Part shown: positions 1 to 11,624 of the stretch, piece by piece
Layout: every line of letters starts with the position of its first letter
Position numbering within the stretch: position 1 is the stretch's first letter
Assembly (NCBI RefSeq): GCF_937616625.2
Contig: NC_065574.1
Span: 23,353,001 to 23,417,000, forward strand
Reading direction: 5' to 3'
DNA length: 64,000 nt
Source of the DNA: Mercurialis annua
Lineage: Eukaryota; Streptophyta; Magnoliopsida; Malpighiales; Euphorbiaceae
Program-made: the position numbers and the translations under genes
Notes under the pieces: generated by a model
Database searches by the model: none
What the model saw: the letters and a program-made list of their open reading frames with translations, nothing else
What the model was told of the DNA's origin: nothing

Positions 1-699
1 AGAATCAATCCGGTCACAAGCACCTGACCCAGTACAACTGTCCCAAACTTCCATATCCTTCGGAAATTGCACAAATTGAGAAAACAAAGCACCCACCTCA
101 GAAGAAGAAGCCGACAGCCCCTCAACATTCTGCTCCAACCACTCTCTAGGATTGGGACAGGCATCTAAATTTTTCTTAAGGCGTTTCGCAAGCCCCTGTC
201 TGGTTCGGTCACGGAGATCACGCCCTTTCTTGCTAGAGGAAGCCGGAAGTCCAGTCTCAACGCCCTTCTCAATCTTGACAGAAGGACGAGGAGGCAAGGA
301 CGCAGGACGAGACCCAGTAATGACAGCAGAATCATCATCAAAAGACAGAGTCAAGGCATCAAGAAAGTCCTCCCCCATTCCTGCAAAGGCAACACGCATA
401 AATAAACATCCAAATATAATAAAAGCAAAACAAGGACTAACAAGAAGCATACCCTGAGACGCAGACGTCAAATCTACAAAAGATAGAGGTGAAGGAGAAC
501 GGCAAGACTGGGACAGGGTACCATCACTTTCAAGAGGCCCCTCAATCACAGTACGAGGAGGCAACTCAATATGAGGAAACTTACGGTACAAGTACCTATC
601 CACTAGGTCACAACAATCAAATAACTGAGACTGGTCCTATCCGTTCTGGATCTGCGTCATGCCACTGTCTTCTGGTACTGTTTCGGGTGTGATATCCAT
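1..699 (-). CDS. Unrecognised two-exon gene, partial at the left edge
   Basis: Read on the minus strand, an ATG at 699 opens MDITPETVPEDSG and meets an in-frame TAG at 639-637. The same frame then stays open from 636 to 453. A 72-bp intron follows (GT at 452-451, AG at 382-381), and codon phase is kept across it. Exon 2 (380 to 1) is open to the window edge, about 126 codons. Exon 1 includes VDRYLYRKFPHIELPPRTV. Exon 2 includes a basic stretch (GRDLRDRTRQGLAKRLKKN) and then NPREWLEQNVEGLS. Two open exons joined in phase by a short GT-AG intron argue for real coding ancestry. I recognise no domain. The early TAG means either a later start, a splice acceptor at that AG, or a damaged gene. It may be a host gene piece or an accessory ORF of a transposon beyond the edge. 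Confidence 0.45.
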
Positions 700-1300
700 C
701 AGTAATATTGGTTAAGTATTTAATCTCTAACCTTACCCTCTTCATCTTTTTGAACTCCTGTTCCACAAACAGATTACTCGTCTTTAATTTCCCTTATGAT
801 TCTACACCTTGTACATAATGTCTTTTATCTCCTTATAAATCTATAGTAACTTCCTTTTACATATTGAATAACTGGGTTCTCTTGCTATGTGGTTGTATGG
901 GTGTTGGTGTAGTTATAATCTAACTATTTCACCGTAGAACACCGTCCAACTTACTTTACAATCATCACAAATCTAAACTCCCGTCACTAGTTTTCGGTAT
1001 TTCCAAGGTTAATCGGACTTCTTGTTCACAGCTAACAGTTATCATAACTGTAATGTAGCTGTTACCATCGTATTTAATTAACTGACTATCAACATTAGGT
1101 CCGTTTTCAAAACATTTCACTTTGAAAACAAAATGTTTATTAAACATTTTTCTACTTTTAGTCGGCCATACTTTACACATTTCTGGCCCAACATTCAAAA
1201 GACGGGTACATTACATGTATATTCCGTTAGCAGCCAGCCTAGACCTCACAGTCATAAGGCTCGGTTCTCGGAATTTACAAATAACATATTGAGAAAATAT
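700..1300. other. Unassigned AT-rich sequence
   Basis: No gene or repeat boundary is visible. The first part would be the upstream region of the minus-strand gene at 1-699. A 77-codon minus frame at 965-1198 has no recognisable motif and I do not call it. Confidence 0.4.
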
Positions 1301-2741
1301 GTTTCTTGAGGATTGGCAAGGGACCGATAATTGATTAGAAGAAGAAAAGCAAGATGATGAAGCTGATCGAGTATGAAGAAGTTATTCTTTTAGATGCAAA
1401 GCAAGTAGTATGTACTAAAGAAGGATTGTGCGTGGAATAGATGTTCATGTATGCAAACATGAGCGGATAAGATCTGGAAAGATTAAAGCGATTATTGGGA
1501 ATAAGCGCCAATACAACGATGTTAGGGGTAGGAATACCCTAAGATTTGCAAGTAGCATTAACACTTTCCTTAAAAGATTAGCAAGAATAGTTGCGTAAAT
1601 AATGAAATAAACTTGAACAAGCAAAAGGACTAGTTATAGAAGCCGAGGATATAAGAAGTATAAACGGGTAAGTAATCGGAATGTAAGTGATGAAAATGCT
1701 AACAGGAAACACATGGTAAGAAAGGATTTAGTAGATTGAAAAACCTTATTAAAAAGGAAGTAAAGGAAAAACGTGGGAACCATAGACCATAAAGGGTTTG
1801 TGAAAGTGATTGTCACGCCCTGTTTTGTTACGACAAACAAAGCAGCAAGAAAATTGAAATATAAGAAGTCTAAAGGAACGTGAATTTCGTCATAAATGGA
1901 GGATCAACCTTATACTCAACGAGAAAAGTATAAGCGAATATTAAAAATGAACATCCGAAGAATGCATAGGATATGACAAGTTAGTTCCCATATAGAAAAA
2001 GAAATGTAAAGAAGATACAACGGGAATTACTCCTATATTATTAAAGAAAGGATATTGGATAATAATTGAAGAACACTAATATTAAGGGATAAAGATGTAC
2101 TAGCTGATTAATGCAATGATGTATGATAAAGCGAGAAGTTTTAGATGATGGGATTAAGTTTCAACATAATAACAAGTGGAATCTAACTATAACTACAACT
2201 ATGTGCGAAACAACTACGTGTGAATGAAGAAGTTTCATACCAAGATTAGCCATCTTCGTTATAAAGGAAACTATATAACGACATGTTAGTTATTATCGTA
2301 TAAAGAAACCGAAAGCTTTAAAATGAAGGGGATTATCCATAAGTAGAAACGAGAGAGTGTAATGACAAAACTAACCATCTTTAAGGATTATAAAGTGAAT
2401 CGAAGAATTGATAACTAAGACAGTTGTCCATGCTATAAGCAACAGATAAGAAGAAAAGCATAGTATGCATTGGATAGATGGAAGACGACGAATGTAAAGA
2501 ACCCTAAACACATGAAAATTCGATTGACACCGTTATAGATAAAGAAATTGGAAGAGAGACTTATGGTAACATTACAACTGTTGCAACAAGAATGCAAGAG
2601 TAGGAATAGCGATTCTACACGCCAACCAGCATCATGAAGTAAATGAAGCGCAACCATTATGAAAAATGATAAAATGAATACTAGACTAAAGTAATTAAGT
2701 TATATGAAATTTCGAGGATGAAATTTTATAATGGGGAAGAA
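1300..2741 (+). mobile_element. Decayed 3' internal region of a chromovirus-type Ty3/gypsy element, ending in a PPT
   Basis: This purine-rich, stop-riddled stretch leads straight into an LTR. It ends with an AT-rich lead-in and a polypurine tract (2731-2741), followed at once by TGTAATACC. The last hundred bases resemble 44270-44391, which precede the 3' LTR of the second gypsy element; both share a TTCGAGGA motif about 30 bases before the LTR. No protease, RT, RNase H or integrase motif is readable. It is either badly decayed or derives from a non-autonomous element. The left limit is approximate. Confidence 0.6.
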
Positions 2742-4509
2742 TGTAATACCCCATAAGTTTGACGTTGCTAAAATGAGACTAGAGCGATGAGAATGAAAGA
2801 TTATCAAAGTAATTGAATAAAATAAGACCCGAGTAGGTCAGTTTTGAAATTCTAATAAGGGAAGGAATAATATCAGGACTAAAAGAAATCGTAAGATATA
2901 TCATAAAAATAGAGTTTAAATCCCAAGATGGTAATTATTATTTTAATTCTTGAGAATTATAATTAAAAGGTTATCGACGGGAATTATTATTTATGAAGTA
3001 GTATAATTTATTTGGATATAAATTATACATAAGTGTTTGAGTTAAAGCGAATAACTAATCGTTTGTTTAAAAAGGAAAGTTAAAAGAAGAAGTGGCTTTG
3101 GCTAAAGAAATGAAGGACTAAAGAGGGTAGTTTACAAAAGTGTAAAACAAATCTCCTATGAATAAGAATTCATATGATCAGAAAGAAAGAAATCAAAAAC
3201 TTAGAAAGAAAGGAGACGATTAACTTCGATCGAGTAGGGTTCGCTCGTTTCTCGTCCAAATCGCGTAATTCTTGTTACGTTGCTTCAAGAAAATCGATCT
3301 CTACAATCTCCAAGCTTTATATCAAGGTAAGGGCTGAGTTATTGGTTAGGTTTTTGAAGGTTTTATGGAGGTTTTGAATTTTGTTTAATGCGATTGGATC
3401 AAACTTGCCAAAATCATGTTGTTTTTTATGATTCTGACAAGTTTTGAGTTGGATTTCAAGTAGTAATGTTTGGCTAGCATGTCAGAATGGATTCGAGAGT
3501 TTTTCGGGGTCGAGATGGTTGTCACACATGCTAGAAACCCGTCCAACAGGGGCCTCGCGACGTGCTGGGCATCAGCACGACGCGACAAGGCCAAACGTGG
3601 CCTGTCTCGTCGTGCCGAGCCCCAGCACGACGCAAGGGGTTGTGACAAGCCCTGGGGCGACGTACTAGGGCAGGTCATGTCGCGACCCTCCCCTATTCAG
3701 CAAGAGGAGGGAACGACATGAGGAAGGAGCAAGGCCACCCCTTCCCATGCATATAGGGCTTGAAACGCCCTACTCCGACGTGGTACTCCGGAGTTCAAAA
3801 ATTGGATTAAACGGATATCAATAACGTGATTGAAAACTAGTGTACGATTTGAGGGAACAAGCTACCTATTTGGTGTCAATAAGACTGCGTGATCACCAGT
3901 GTCGGGTAAGTCTTAGACAATAGAATAAACTAACTCCTTTGCGTTAGACACAAGGTTAAACTTGGTGGAACTATCTCGGGACGTGTGTCTACTTAGTTGA
4001 ACTCGGTCGAACTATCTCGGGACTCACCTCGATCGTTCGGTTATAAGTAATGGTACTAGTTTAACTCGGTCGAACTACCTCGGGATTGTACCACTTGGTA
4101 TATGTGAAAGTCGTTCGAACTATCTCGGTACTTTACTAAAAGGAATTGAGAAATCAAAATCGCACGTTACTACTAGGAAATATCTAGTTCAGGATTATCG
4201 TTTTGGTCGGATAAAATACTTAGCTTATGTCATATGTTCGTATAAATGATTTGTTTAAATGCGATGTTATTTTTATAATATCGTTAGTAGTGTGTAATCT
4301 CACTCAGCATAGTTTGACCACGTTGATGTTTACTATTTTCAGGTGTCTATAGCTTGGACTTGACCAGTGTCCACCTTTTTTATCCGGAAGTCGACCTTTG
4401 CATGTATAGTTATTGAATTCCGTAGAGCTGTAGTAGTAGTCGCTTTTGACAGAGTCGTGGTCTAAGACAGCAATGCATTGTATTATGTTGTTTGTACTTG
4501 CTGTGATAT

Positions 4510-6966
4510 TGTAGACACCTATTTTTCGGACAGGTAAAAAGTGATAAGGAATTGAAGCGTCCGATGATGATTTCCAGAGAAATATGTCCGGGTGACGAGC
4601 TTTTGATTTGCTTACTGGAATCTAAGCATGCTAATCTATGCACAGCTGTAAACTTGGAGGATTAAGACGTAATTTTGCATGAATAGCCCATAAAAATCTA
4701 AAGAGATTGTAATCTAAGTCTAGAAATTGGACTAATTGCCATATCTTAGAAGTTTATGGGCCAATTTGCAAGTTTGACGGACTGGAATTGACCCTGACAA
4801 AACCCATAGGACCTTAGTAGCGTTTTTTGATAGTTTTAGGCACCAAAATAGACTTTTAGAACCTTTTTACTTAGCCACCAAGTGTAAATACGAATTAAAT
4901 AAATAAAATCCTAATTAAAAATTTAAAACCTAATCCTAAATGCATCTAGACTTATCACTTAACACTTCTTCCATCCTTAACAAAACTCTAGCTAGGACGA
5001 ACCTGTAAATACACATAAGCTAATCCTAGACCTAATTAACCAATATAAATACAGCCTTAAGCCAGCCTGGCAAAGGGAGGTACACAAACCCTAAAATTTA
5101 CTGGTAGAATTCGGCCACCTCACACACACACATAAAAATCTAATCCTGAAAACACTGAACACGTGTTGATTCTCTAAGAATGCGAGCACTGCACAGATCC
5201 GAAGCTGGATTCCACATCCACTTCACCAGAAAACGAGCCAAGGACTCAGAACGGTATTTTGAGGACCCTCTATATTGTTCTTTTGATTTTGCCATATTTT
5301 GCATGTATAATTGTCATAATTGCTGTATTTGTGAACATTAGGATGCATGTTTAGCTTAAGATTGCTTATTTGCCATTAAATAGCCTTAATCAATTAATTC
5401 GATGCGTTCGATAATACCATAAAATTCGATGAAAAAGCATGTTAATCACTATAATTAGCTGTTTTTAATGCTCATAATCAGAAAACAATAGATTAAGTAC
5501 CTTAGAATGCATGTTTCTAGGTGTTTTTAAATGATTTTAGCTATGAACAAACCCAAGAAATAGTTGCTGCCCAGAAAAATAAATTCGTGTAGATGAACTT
5601 AAAACACTTCGATTATGTGTTTTTTGGATTCGTTGTTCGATTTTATGCGGTTTTGACTACTTTTGCATGAAAAACGGAGCTAAAACGAGTGAAAACGAAG
5701 CGAAACAAAAAACCCGGAACTGCTGTCGACGAACCTCCGCCGCCGCTGTTACCGACGATGCCGCCACAACAAACCGGCGCCGCCGGCGCCTTAATCCGCC
5801 GACGCCGGCACTCCAAGTTGGCGCCGTGCTCCTCCTTTCCCAGACTCCCAGACTTGCTTCCCACATCTTCCAGACTTCGATCCAAACTTCCAAACGCGTT
5901 TTCGGGCTCATCCGGACTCCGAATTAGGCTTAGTTTGATTCCAGAAATATTTATTTTAGTTGTAGGACCTCTTTGTAATAGTAAATGGGCTTAACCCGAT
6001 GTTTTTAACGCCTCGAAGCCCGCTATTGTAATCTGCCCAGCCAACCGGGCTTACGAGTCCGAAAAGCCTAGCGAACCAGCAACTTCCAGAGCCGATTACG
6101 AGCTAACCCAAACTCGGAATGAACTCCGGATCAAACCAGTAGAACCGGATCGACGAGACGCACAACTCTCATGATCTGACCAAAGGCCAATTCTGACCAG
6201 ACCGATGGTCAAAACCCGCGCGAGTGCTAGGCACTCAAAGTCAATGAGGTTTAAAAGTATCTTTAACCTTGTATGTATATCCAACTGCCCCTGAGCATGC
6301 TGATACTGTTTACTGCTTTCCAAAGGCATCCAAATCCAATAATTAACATGTTAAAGGACTAATCACTCAAAATTGGCCCATTAATGCAAATCCAGCCCAT
6401 CACTTAAACATCGTAGAACTAACATGAAAAGTAGTAACGATTGTATAGGTTTTTCAAGATCACCTAATAAAATTAATCAATCACACTTATACATCCGGTT
6501 TTAGGCTTTGTGCATGTAAAATATCCAGACCAACCAGACTTATGCTACTTGCTAGAAACCTCTAAGGTTAGATGTATGTTTAGGAGTACCTGCTACTTGC
6601 CTCAAATACCAGTCCAAATCGAGTCATATGCGCGTCAAACCTGTTTGCTACTTTCATCACTGTTTATTTACAGCTTTCATATCCTGTGAACTGCATATAC
6701 TGTTGAGATGAGATATAAAACGAATATGTCCAGAAAATAAAGCCGGTAACAGATAAGCCAAGCACATGAGACTCGGGGAGGTCCACGAACCCTTGTCTTT
6801 GGTCCGATGCACGATAGTCTTACCGGAGGCCAGTAAGGCTATCCAGTCGGTTAAAAGGCATTTCCTAGTTGAAGTAGGTGGCGACTCCATTTTTCAAACC
6901 ATTTCCAGATCGAGAAGTCAGCCATAAGCCTTGCGCGAGCGGCCCCCGAACCCCGCTCGGCTCACA
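4510..6966 (+). repeat. 5' LTR of the PMD-bearing element
   Basis: The LTR is 2457 bp, starts TGTAGACACC and ends CTCACA. It matches 15630-18014 almost throughout and 60182-62650 in reverse. A plausible TATA box (TATAAATA, 5044-5051) has a CCAA just upstream. A GC-rich patch with GGCGCC and CGCCGGCG palindromes lies at 5740-5830. The short arginine-rich open frames over this patch are composition artefacts. Confidence 0.9.
5044..5051 (+). promoter_or_regulatory. Putative LTR TATA box
   Basis: TATAAATA follows CCAA in the 5' LTR and is repeated at 16165-16172 in the 3' LTR. The inverted copy has TATAAATT at about 62113-62120. Conservation in three LTRs makes it the best candidate for the element's promoter; the start site is not determined. 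Confidence 0.5.
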
Positions 6967-6985
6967 GTGGCGACTCCACTGGGGA
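6967..6985 (+). promoter_or_regulatory. Primer binding site of the PMD-bearing element
   Basis: GTGGCGACTCCACTGGGGA directly follows the 5' LTR end. TGGCGAC matches the 3' end expected of a tRNA-Arg type, as reported for Ogre-like elements; the exact tRNA needs checking. Its first 12 bases also occur inside the LTR at 6878-6889. Confidence 0.7.
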
Positions 6986-8214
6986 TTAAAACAATTGTTT
7001 TTAAAACATAAACATAAACACGTTTTCATAATTGTTTTCAAAAACGGTTGCCATGGACCTAAACCGCACGGTTTGCGCCTTATCGATCACCGACTTTACT
7101 TTCCAGACATATTCGCACCTGTTGCATTGCATTAGAAATTTCTCTTCTCACCTACTCTCTAGGAGTCCCTATCCAGCCCCGATACTCATAGTCGCTCTCA
7201 CGCTCTGGCTGTGCACTCCACTGCCCATAACATCTTATGCGGAGTAGTATCACTCACAGCCCAGTACCTCGGTCGATTGTACTCGTGATTAAGGAGACCT
7301 ATCAAAGGTATATCTGTCGATGGGAGCCTTAAACCGGTTACTACCAAAACCCAATGACTCAGCCCACATGCATTCCAGCTTAGACACCACCCTCTAGGAA
7401 TCAACCCAATATAATGATTATACTTGAGGCATGACTGTTAATGTAGTGATTCTAAATCCAATGTTTCAAAAACAACTATTTCGATCTCAGTCTTAGGTCC
7501 GGCCTAACAAATTTTCCAGTTTCAAAACCAGATTTTCAAAACTTCCATGTTAGGCCAGACCTAAAAGAAACGAATCCGGTTAAGTGATACACCTTCGCTT
7601 AATCAAACCTCCAATAACCAGTCTAGTGAAAACTCCTTTCGCTAGATACAGCCGCCAGGCTAAATCAAATTCCATGTTTCAAAACGGACTTCCACGTCCA
7701 CCCTACGTGTTTTCAAACTCCTTCCAGAAAGGGATTTAGAATCATTACATCAACAAAATGCTGTCTATCTGCTTTAGAATTGCTAGAAGAGAGCTCTTTT
7801 TGCAGGAACGCCGACTCTTGCATTGCGATGTGAGGGTCCAGACCAAACCACCTAGGAATAAACCTCACCCAGAACGTGTGTGTGGGAGAAATAAGGTTGG
7901 AAGGAAAAACGTGTCTCTGTGATATCAAACTGTTCTATGTGCCAAACTTGCTACATGCTATGTGTTCAAAACTAACCCTGCATCTCATGCATCTGCATAT
8001 CATGCATCTCATGCATCCTGCATCATAGAAATATCACATACTAACCCCTTGCCTTGCAGCCATGCTACTGACTGCTCTATCCAGTACCCAATCAACATTC
8101 AGAATGTCAAGCGATCACTCCAACATACCAGAAAACGGTTCTACCACGACTCCACAATCAGCAACCCAGACAACTGACAGATGAGAAGGGGGTTTCTGAC
8201 CATCCACAACCCCA

Positions 8215-8510
8215 GAATACAGCTAGAGCGGGCTTCCGGCCTCCTACATAACCAGAACAGGCTTCCGGCCTTCTACAGAACGAGAACGGGCTTCCGGCCT
8301 CCTATAGAGTCAGAACAGGCTTCCGGCCTCTTACAAAATCAGAACGGGCTTCCGGCCTCCTACAAAGTCAGAACGGGCTTCCGGCCTACTACAAAGTCAG
8401 AACGGGCTTCCAGCCTCCTACAGAGTCAGAAACAGGCTTTCGGCCTCTTACAGAGTCAGAACGGGCTTCCGGCCTCCTACATAATTAGAATGGGTCTTCC
8501 ACGACTCCTG
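8215..8510 (+). repeat. Tandem array, about 29-bp unit
   Basis: About ten diverged copies carry the core GGGCTTCCGGCCTCCTAC. The array happens to be open in one plus frame, but that peptide is only the repeat translated and has no recognised domain. It lies in the internal region of the PMD-bearing element. Confidence 0.85.
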
Positions 8511-8519
8511 AGTTAGTAA

Positions 8520-8990
8520 CCAAAGCAAGGGTTTCCACCGGACAAAACAATGGAGGTCTCAGCTATCCATTGCAACCGAATGGAACAACGGAAGTTTCAG
8601 TAACCCAGAACAACCAAATGAAACGGCGAAGGTTTCAACCAAACAAGACAACTAAGGTCTCAATTCTCCAGAGCAATCGAATGGATTAGCAGAAATTTCA
8701 GTGCAGCCAAACGGAATGGCGTGATTGGATTTTGTCAGAATAACCGAAAGGGATAACATGGACGCCATCTAACAACAAGATAAAATAATAGAGGTTTCAG
8801 TTTTCCAGAACAACCGAATGGAACAACGAAAGTATAAATAACCCAGAATAGCGAAGCAAGACGCCGAGGGTTTATTCTATCCAGGATAAAAGAAGGGACA
8901 ACATGGATCCCAACTACCTAGAACAACCAAGCGGGAGACGAAGGTCTTACCTTTCCAGATCAATCAAATGGAACGGCACAGTGTTCCAAC
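8520..8990 (+). repeat. Decayed tandem array, about 55-60-bp unit
   Basis: Recurring pieces such as CCAGAACAACCGAATGGAAC and GGTTTCA or GGTCTCA appear at irregular spacing. It looks like an older, more diverged array next to the 29-bp one. Confidence 0.5.
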
Positions 8991-8999
8991 CACTTCCGA

Positions 9000-10430
9000 A
9001 CAGACGCATCAGAATTTTTGGGCAAGCTCAATGACGGACTCAGTGTCCTACATCGACATCAAGCATCAGAAGCCAGAGGAACTAGCACCTGGATCGGACA
9101 CATCTCCTGCAAGGCGAGCATAGGGATCCACCCCAAGTCTTAGGCTCTCGGAGATATGTTTTTCCTAAACAATTTATCGTTCCAGTTTTATTCATTTTCC
9201 GCAGTTGAATATTTTTGAATAATTTTATTTAATGCATTCAAGTTCCAGAGTCAATAGTGAAATCTATCATATGCATTTATGTGATGTCTCGATCAATAGG
9301 AATATTCTCTTCAATCACCATACGTGCATGAGTGATAGAATCAAGATGTATATAACTAGCATATTCAATGTCCGGTACGGGGAAACGATAAAATCGAAGT
9401 CCAGAGATAATTCCTTTTCAATGGGTTCTACCCTTGAAAGGTGAGGGAGTAATAGGCTGCTAAAAGAGAATCCACAAGAAACTCTTGGCCAAAAAAAATA
9501 GGGCAAAAGAAGAAGGTGGCGCTCGAAATCAAGTTCAAATTCAAAATCAAAATCAAATACAAAAAAGAGAAAAGAATTTTTCCTACCAATGGTGTAAAGC
9601 ACCCGAGCGCCAAACAAATATAAAAATCCTCCTAGGGATTATTACAAGAGAGAGGGAAAATAGTCAATCGAGGAATTCCGAAAGGACTAAATTGACGACA
9701 GGGGTATGATCACTTGAAACAGAAAATACCTCAAGTAATGTACCGGACGTTGAATGAGCCGGTAATACAGATCTTCTATCAAACATGCACATTGCTTATT
9801 GACCAGCATATATTCTCAGAAACGACAGGCAGATGACCATAAATCTAAAAGCATAGATTTTTGAGACAATGGAACAAAACCTTTATGTTAAAATTTGAAA
9901 TTCAAAATTTTTATACATCTCTTCCTGAATAACAATGTGAACGTACATAAATTGTCATAGGAACTACGGATCGTTCCGTTCGAAGCCAAACTACGAAATC
10001 CAGAATGAACGAAGCGAGAGCAAGACTCGTCATTGAACCATCCAGTTCCCTACCGAAAAAACTGAATGCTTTAATGAGGGGGCAATACATCTACAATAAA
10101 AGAGCTCAGGAAAAATGAAAAATGGGGCCAATTTTCGCAAATTTGGACGTCCCAAGCAGGCCCAGAAGCTCCCACAAGAAGGATACGCCTGAAGAATCAC
10201 ATGCTACAAGCCTCATGCTCAACTTAGGCGTTATGCCTTTGATGTCCTACGAAGGACATCCGGATAGCAGGTGACATCAAGGACCCTAGAGCATACTCGT
10301 AAGTCTCTATACTAGCAGAAAGACGCAGACACGCAACATGCCTTTAATATCTGGAGATGGAAAACCAGATGACAGTAGACACCAGAGTCCTCACAACAAG
10401 CGTCAAGCTTTCAACTATGGAATAGGCAAC
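9000..10430. other. Non-coding internal sequence of the PMD-bearing element
   Basis: No gag-pol motif or clear repeat is visible. The minus frame at 9315-9617 is low-complexity (Phe-, Asp- and Leu-rich) and is judged spurious. Confidence 0.5.
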
Positions 10431-10439
10431 GTGGCCCTA

Positions 10440-10615
10440 TTATCAGAAGTAGCCAGACGGGCTTCCGCCTCCTTACTCCGGAAGCATGCAGAAAAGGCGT
10501 CAGGCCTTCCTCTAGAAACAAGACAGACTTCCGCCTCCTTACTCCAGAAATATGCAGTAAAGGCGTCGGGCCTTCCTCCAAGAAATAAGACGGGTTTCCA
10601 ACCTCTTACACCAGA
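10440..10615 (+). repeat. Short array, about 60-65-bp unit
   Basis: Two to three copies contain GGGCTTCCGCCTCCTTACTC followed by AGGCGTCAGGCCTTCCTC. The CTTCCGCCTCCTTAC core resembles the 29-bp array at 8215-8510, so the two arrays may share an origin. Confidence 0.7.
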
Positions 10616-10854
10616 AATCCCCGGACCAGAAAACTAAACGCTCTAATGAGAGGGCAACACAAAGAACGACGCAGGGATCAGGCCCCAGCAACACAAGCAG
10701 GCAGAAAATAGGACCAATTTTTGCAAAATTCGATTCTAGAAACACAAGAAACAACAGCCGTCAGACCGCTACCTTCAGGGATCAGCTCCAGAAACACAAG
10801 AAACCACAAACGCCAGCCTTACGTCGCCCAAAAGATATGTGCACCACCAGCAGT

Positions 10855-11565
10855 AGAATCGGGGGCATCAGGTCTCCACCAGCCAGAGGAACGGGGGCAT
10901 CAGGTCTCCACCAGCAGTAGAACCGGGGGCATCAGGTCTCCACCAGCCAGAGGAACGGGGGCATCAGGTCTCCACCAGCAGTAGAACCGGGGGCATCACG
11001 TCTCCACCAGCCAGAGAAACGGGGGCATCAGGTCTCCACCAGTAGTAGAACCGGGGGCATCAAGTCTCCAACCAACAAGAGGAACAGGGGCATCAGGTCT
11101 CCACCAGCAGTAGAACCGGGGGCATCAAGTCTCCACCAGCTAGAGGAACGGGGGCATCAGGTCTCCACCAGCAGTAGAACCGGGGGCATCAGGTCTCCAC
11201 CAGCCAGAGGAACGGGGGCATCAGGTCTCCACCAGCAGTAGAACCGGGAGCATCAGGTCTCCACCAGCTAGAGGAAGAGGGACATCAGGTCTCCACCAGC
11301 AGTAGAATCGGGGGCATCAGGTCTCCACCAGTCAGAGGAACGGGGGCATCAGGTCTCCACCAGTCAGAGGAACGGGGGCATCAGGTCTCCACCTGTAGTA
11401 GAACCGGGGGCATCAAGTCTCCAACCAGTAAGAGGAATAGGGGCATCAGGTCTCCACTAGCAGTAGAACCGGGGGCATCAAGTCTCCACCAGCAGTAGAA
11501 CCGGGGGCATCAAGTCTCCAACCAGCAAGCGGAACAGGGGCATCAGGTCTCTACCAGTCAGAAAT
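10855..11565 (+). repeat. Tandem array, 32-33-bp unit in about 64-bp dimers
   Basis: The core GGGGGCATCAGGTCTCCACC is repeated about 22 times. Two tail variants (AGCCAGAGGAAC and AGCAGTAGAACC) alternate, giving a higher-order dimer that becomes irregular towards the right. It lies just downstream of the antisense PMD gene's 3' end. Confidence 0.9.
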
Positions 11566-11624
11566 TAGAAACAGAAACAGAGAGGCTAGAAAAAGCTAAC
11601 ACAAACATAGCAAGCAAAATAAAG

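Noticed and set aside
965..1198. 77-codon minus frame
   Set aside because: No motif, codon bias or neighbouring exon signals; kept as unassigned.
5643..5994. Several overlapping Arg/Ala-rich frames on both strands (also 16783-17039)
   Set aside because: They come from the GC-rich palindromic patch of the LTR and lack any conserved motif.
8181..8516. 111-codon plus frame
   Set aside because: It is the 29-bp array translated (repeated RTGFRP, ASGLLQ); no domain, and frame openness follows from the repeat.
9315..9617. 100-codon minus frame rich in Phe/Asp/Leu
   Set aside because: Low-complexity translation of AAATTCAAAATC-type repeats.
10855..11565. CRISPR-like regular repeats
   Set aside because: Units are contiguous 32-bp tandem repeats without unique spacers, in a plant retrotransposon.
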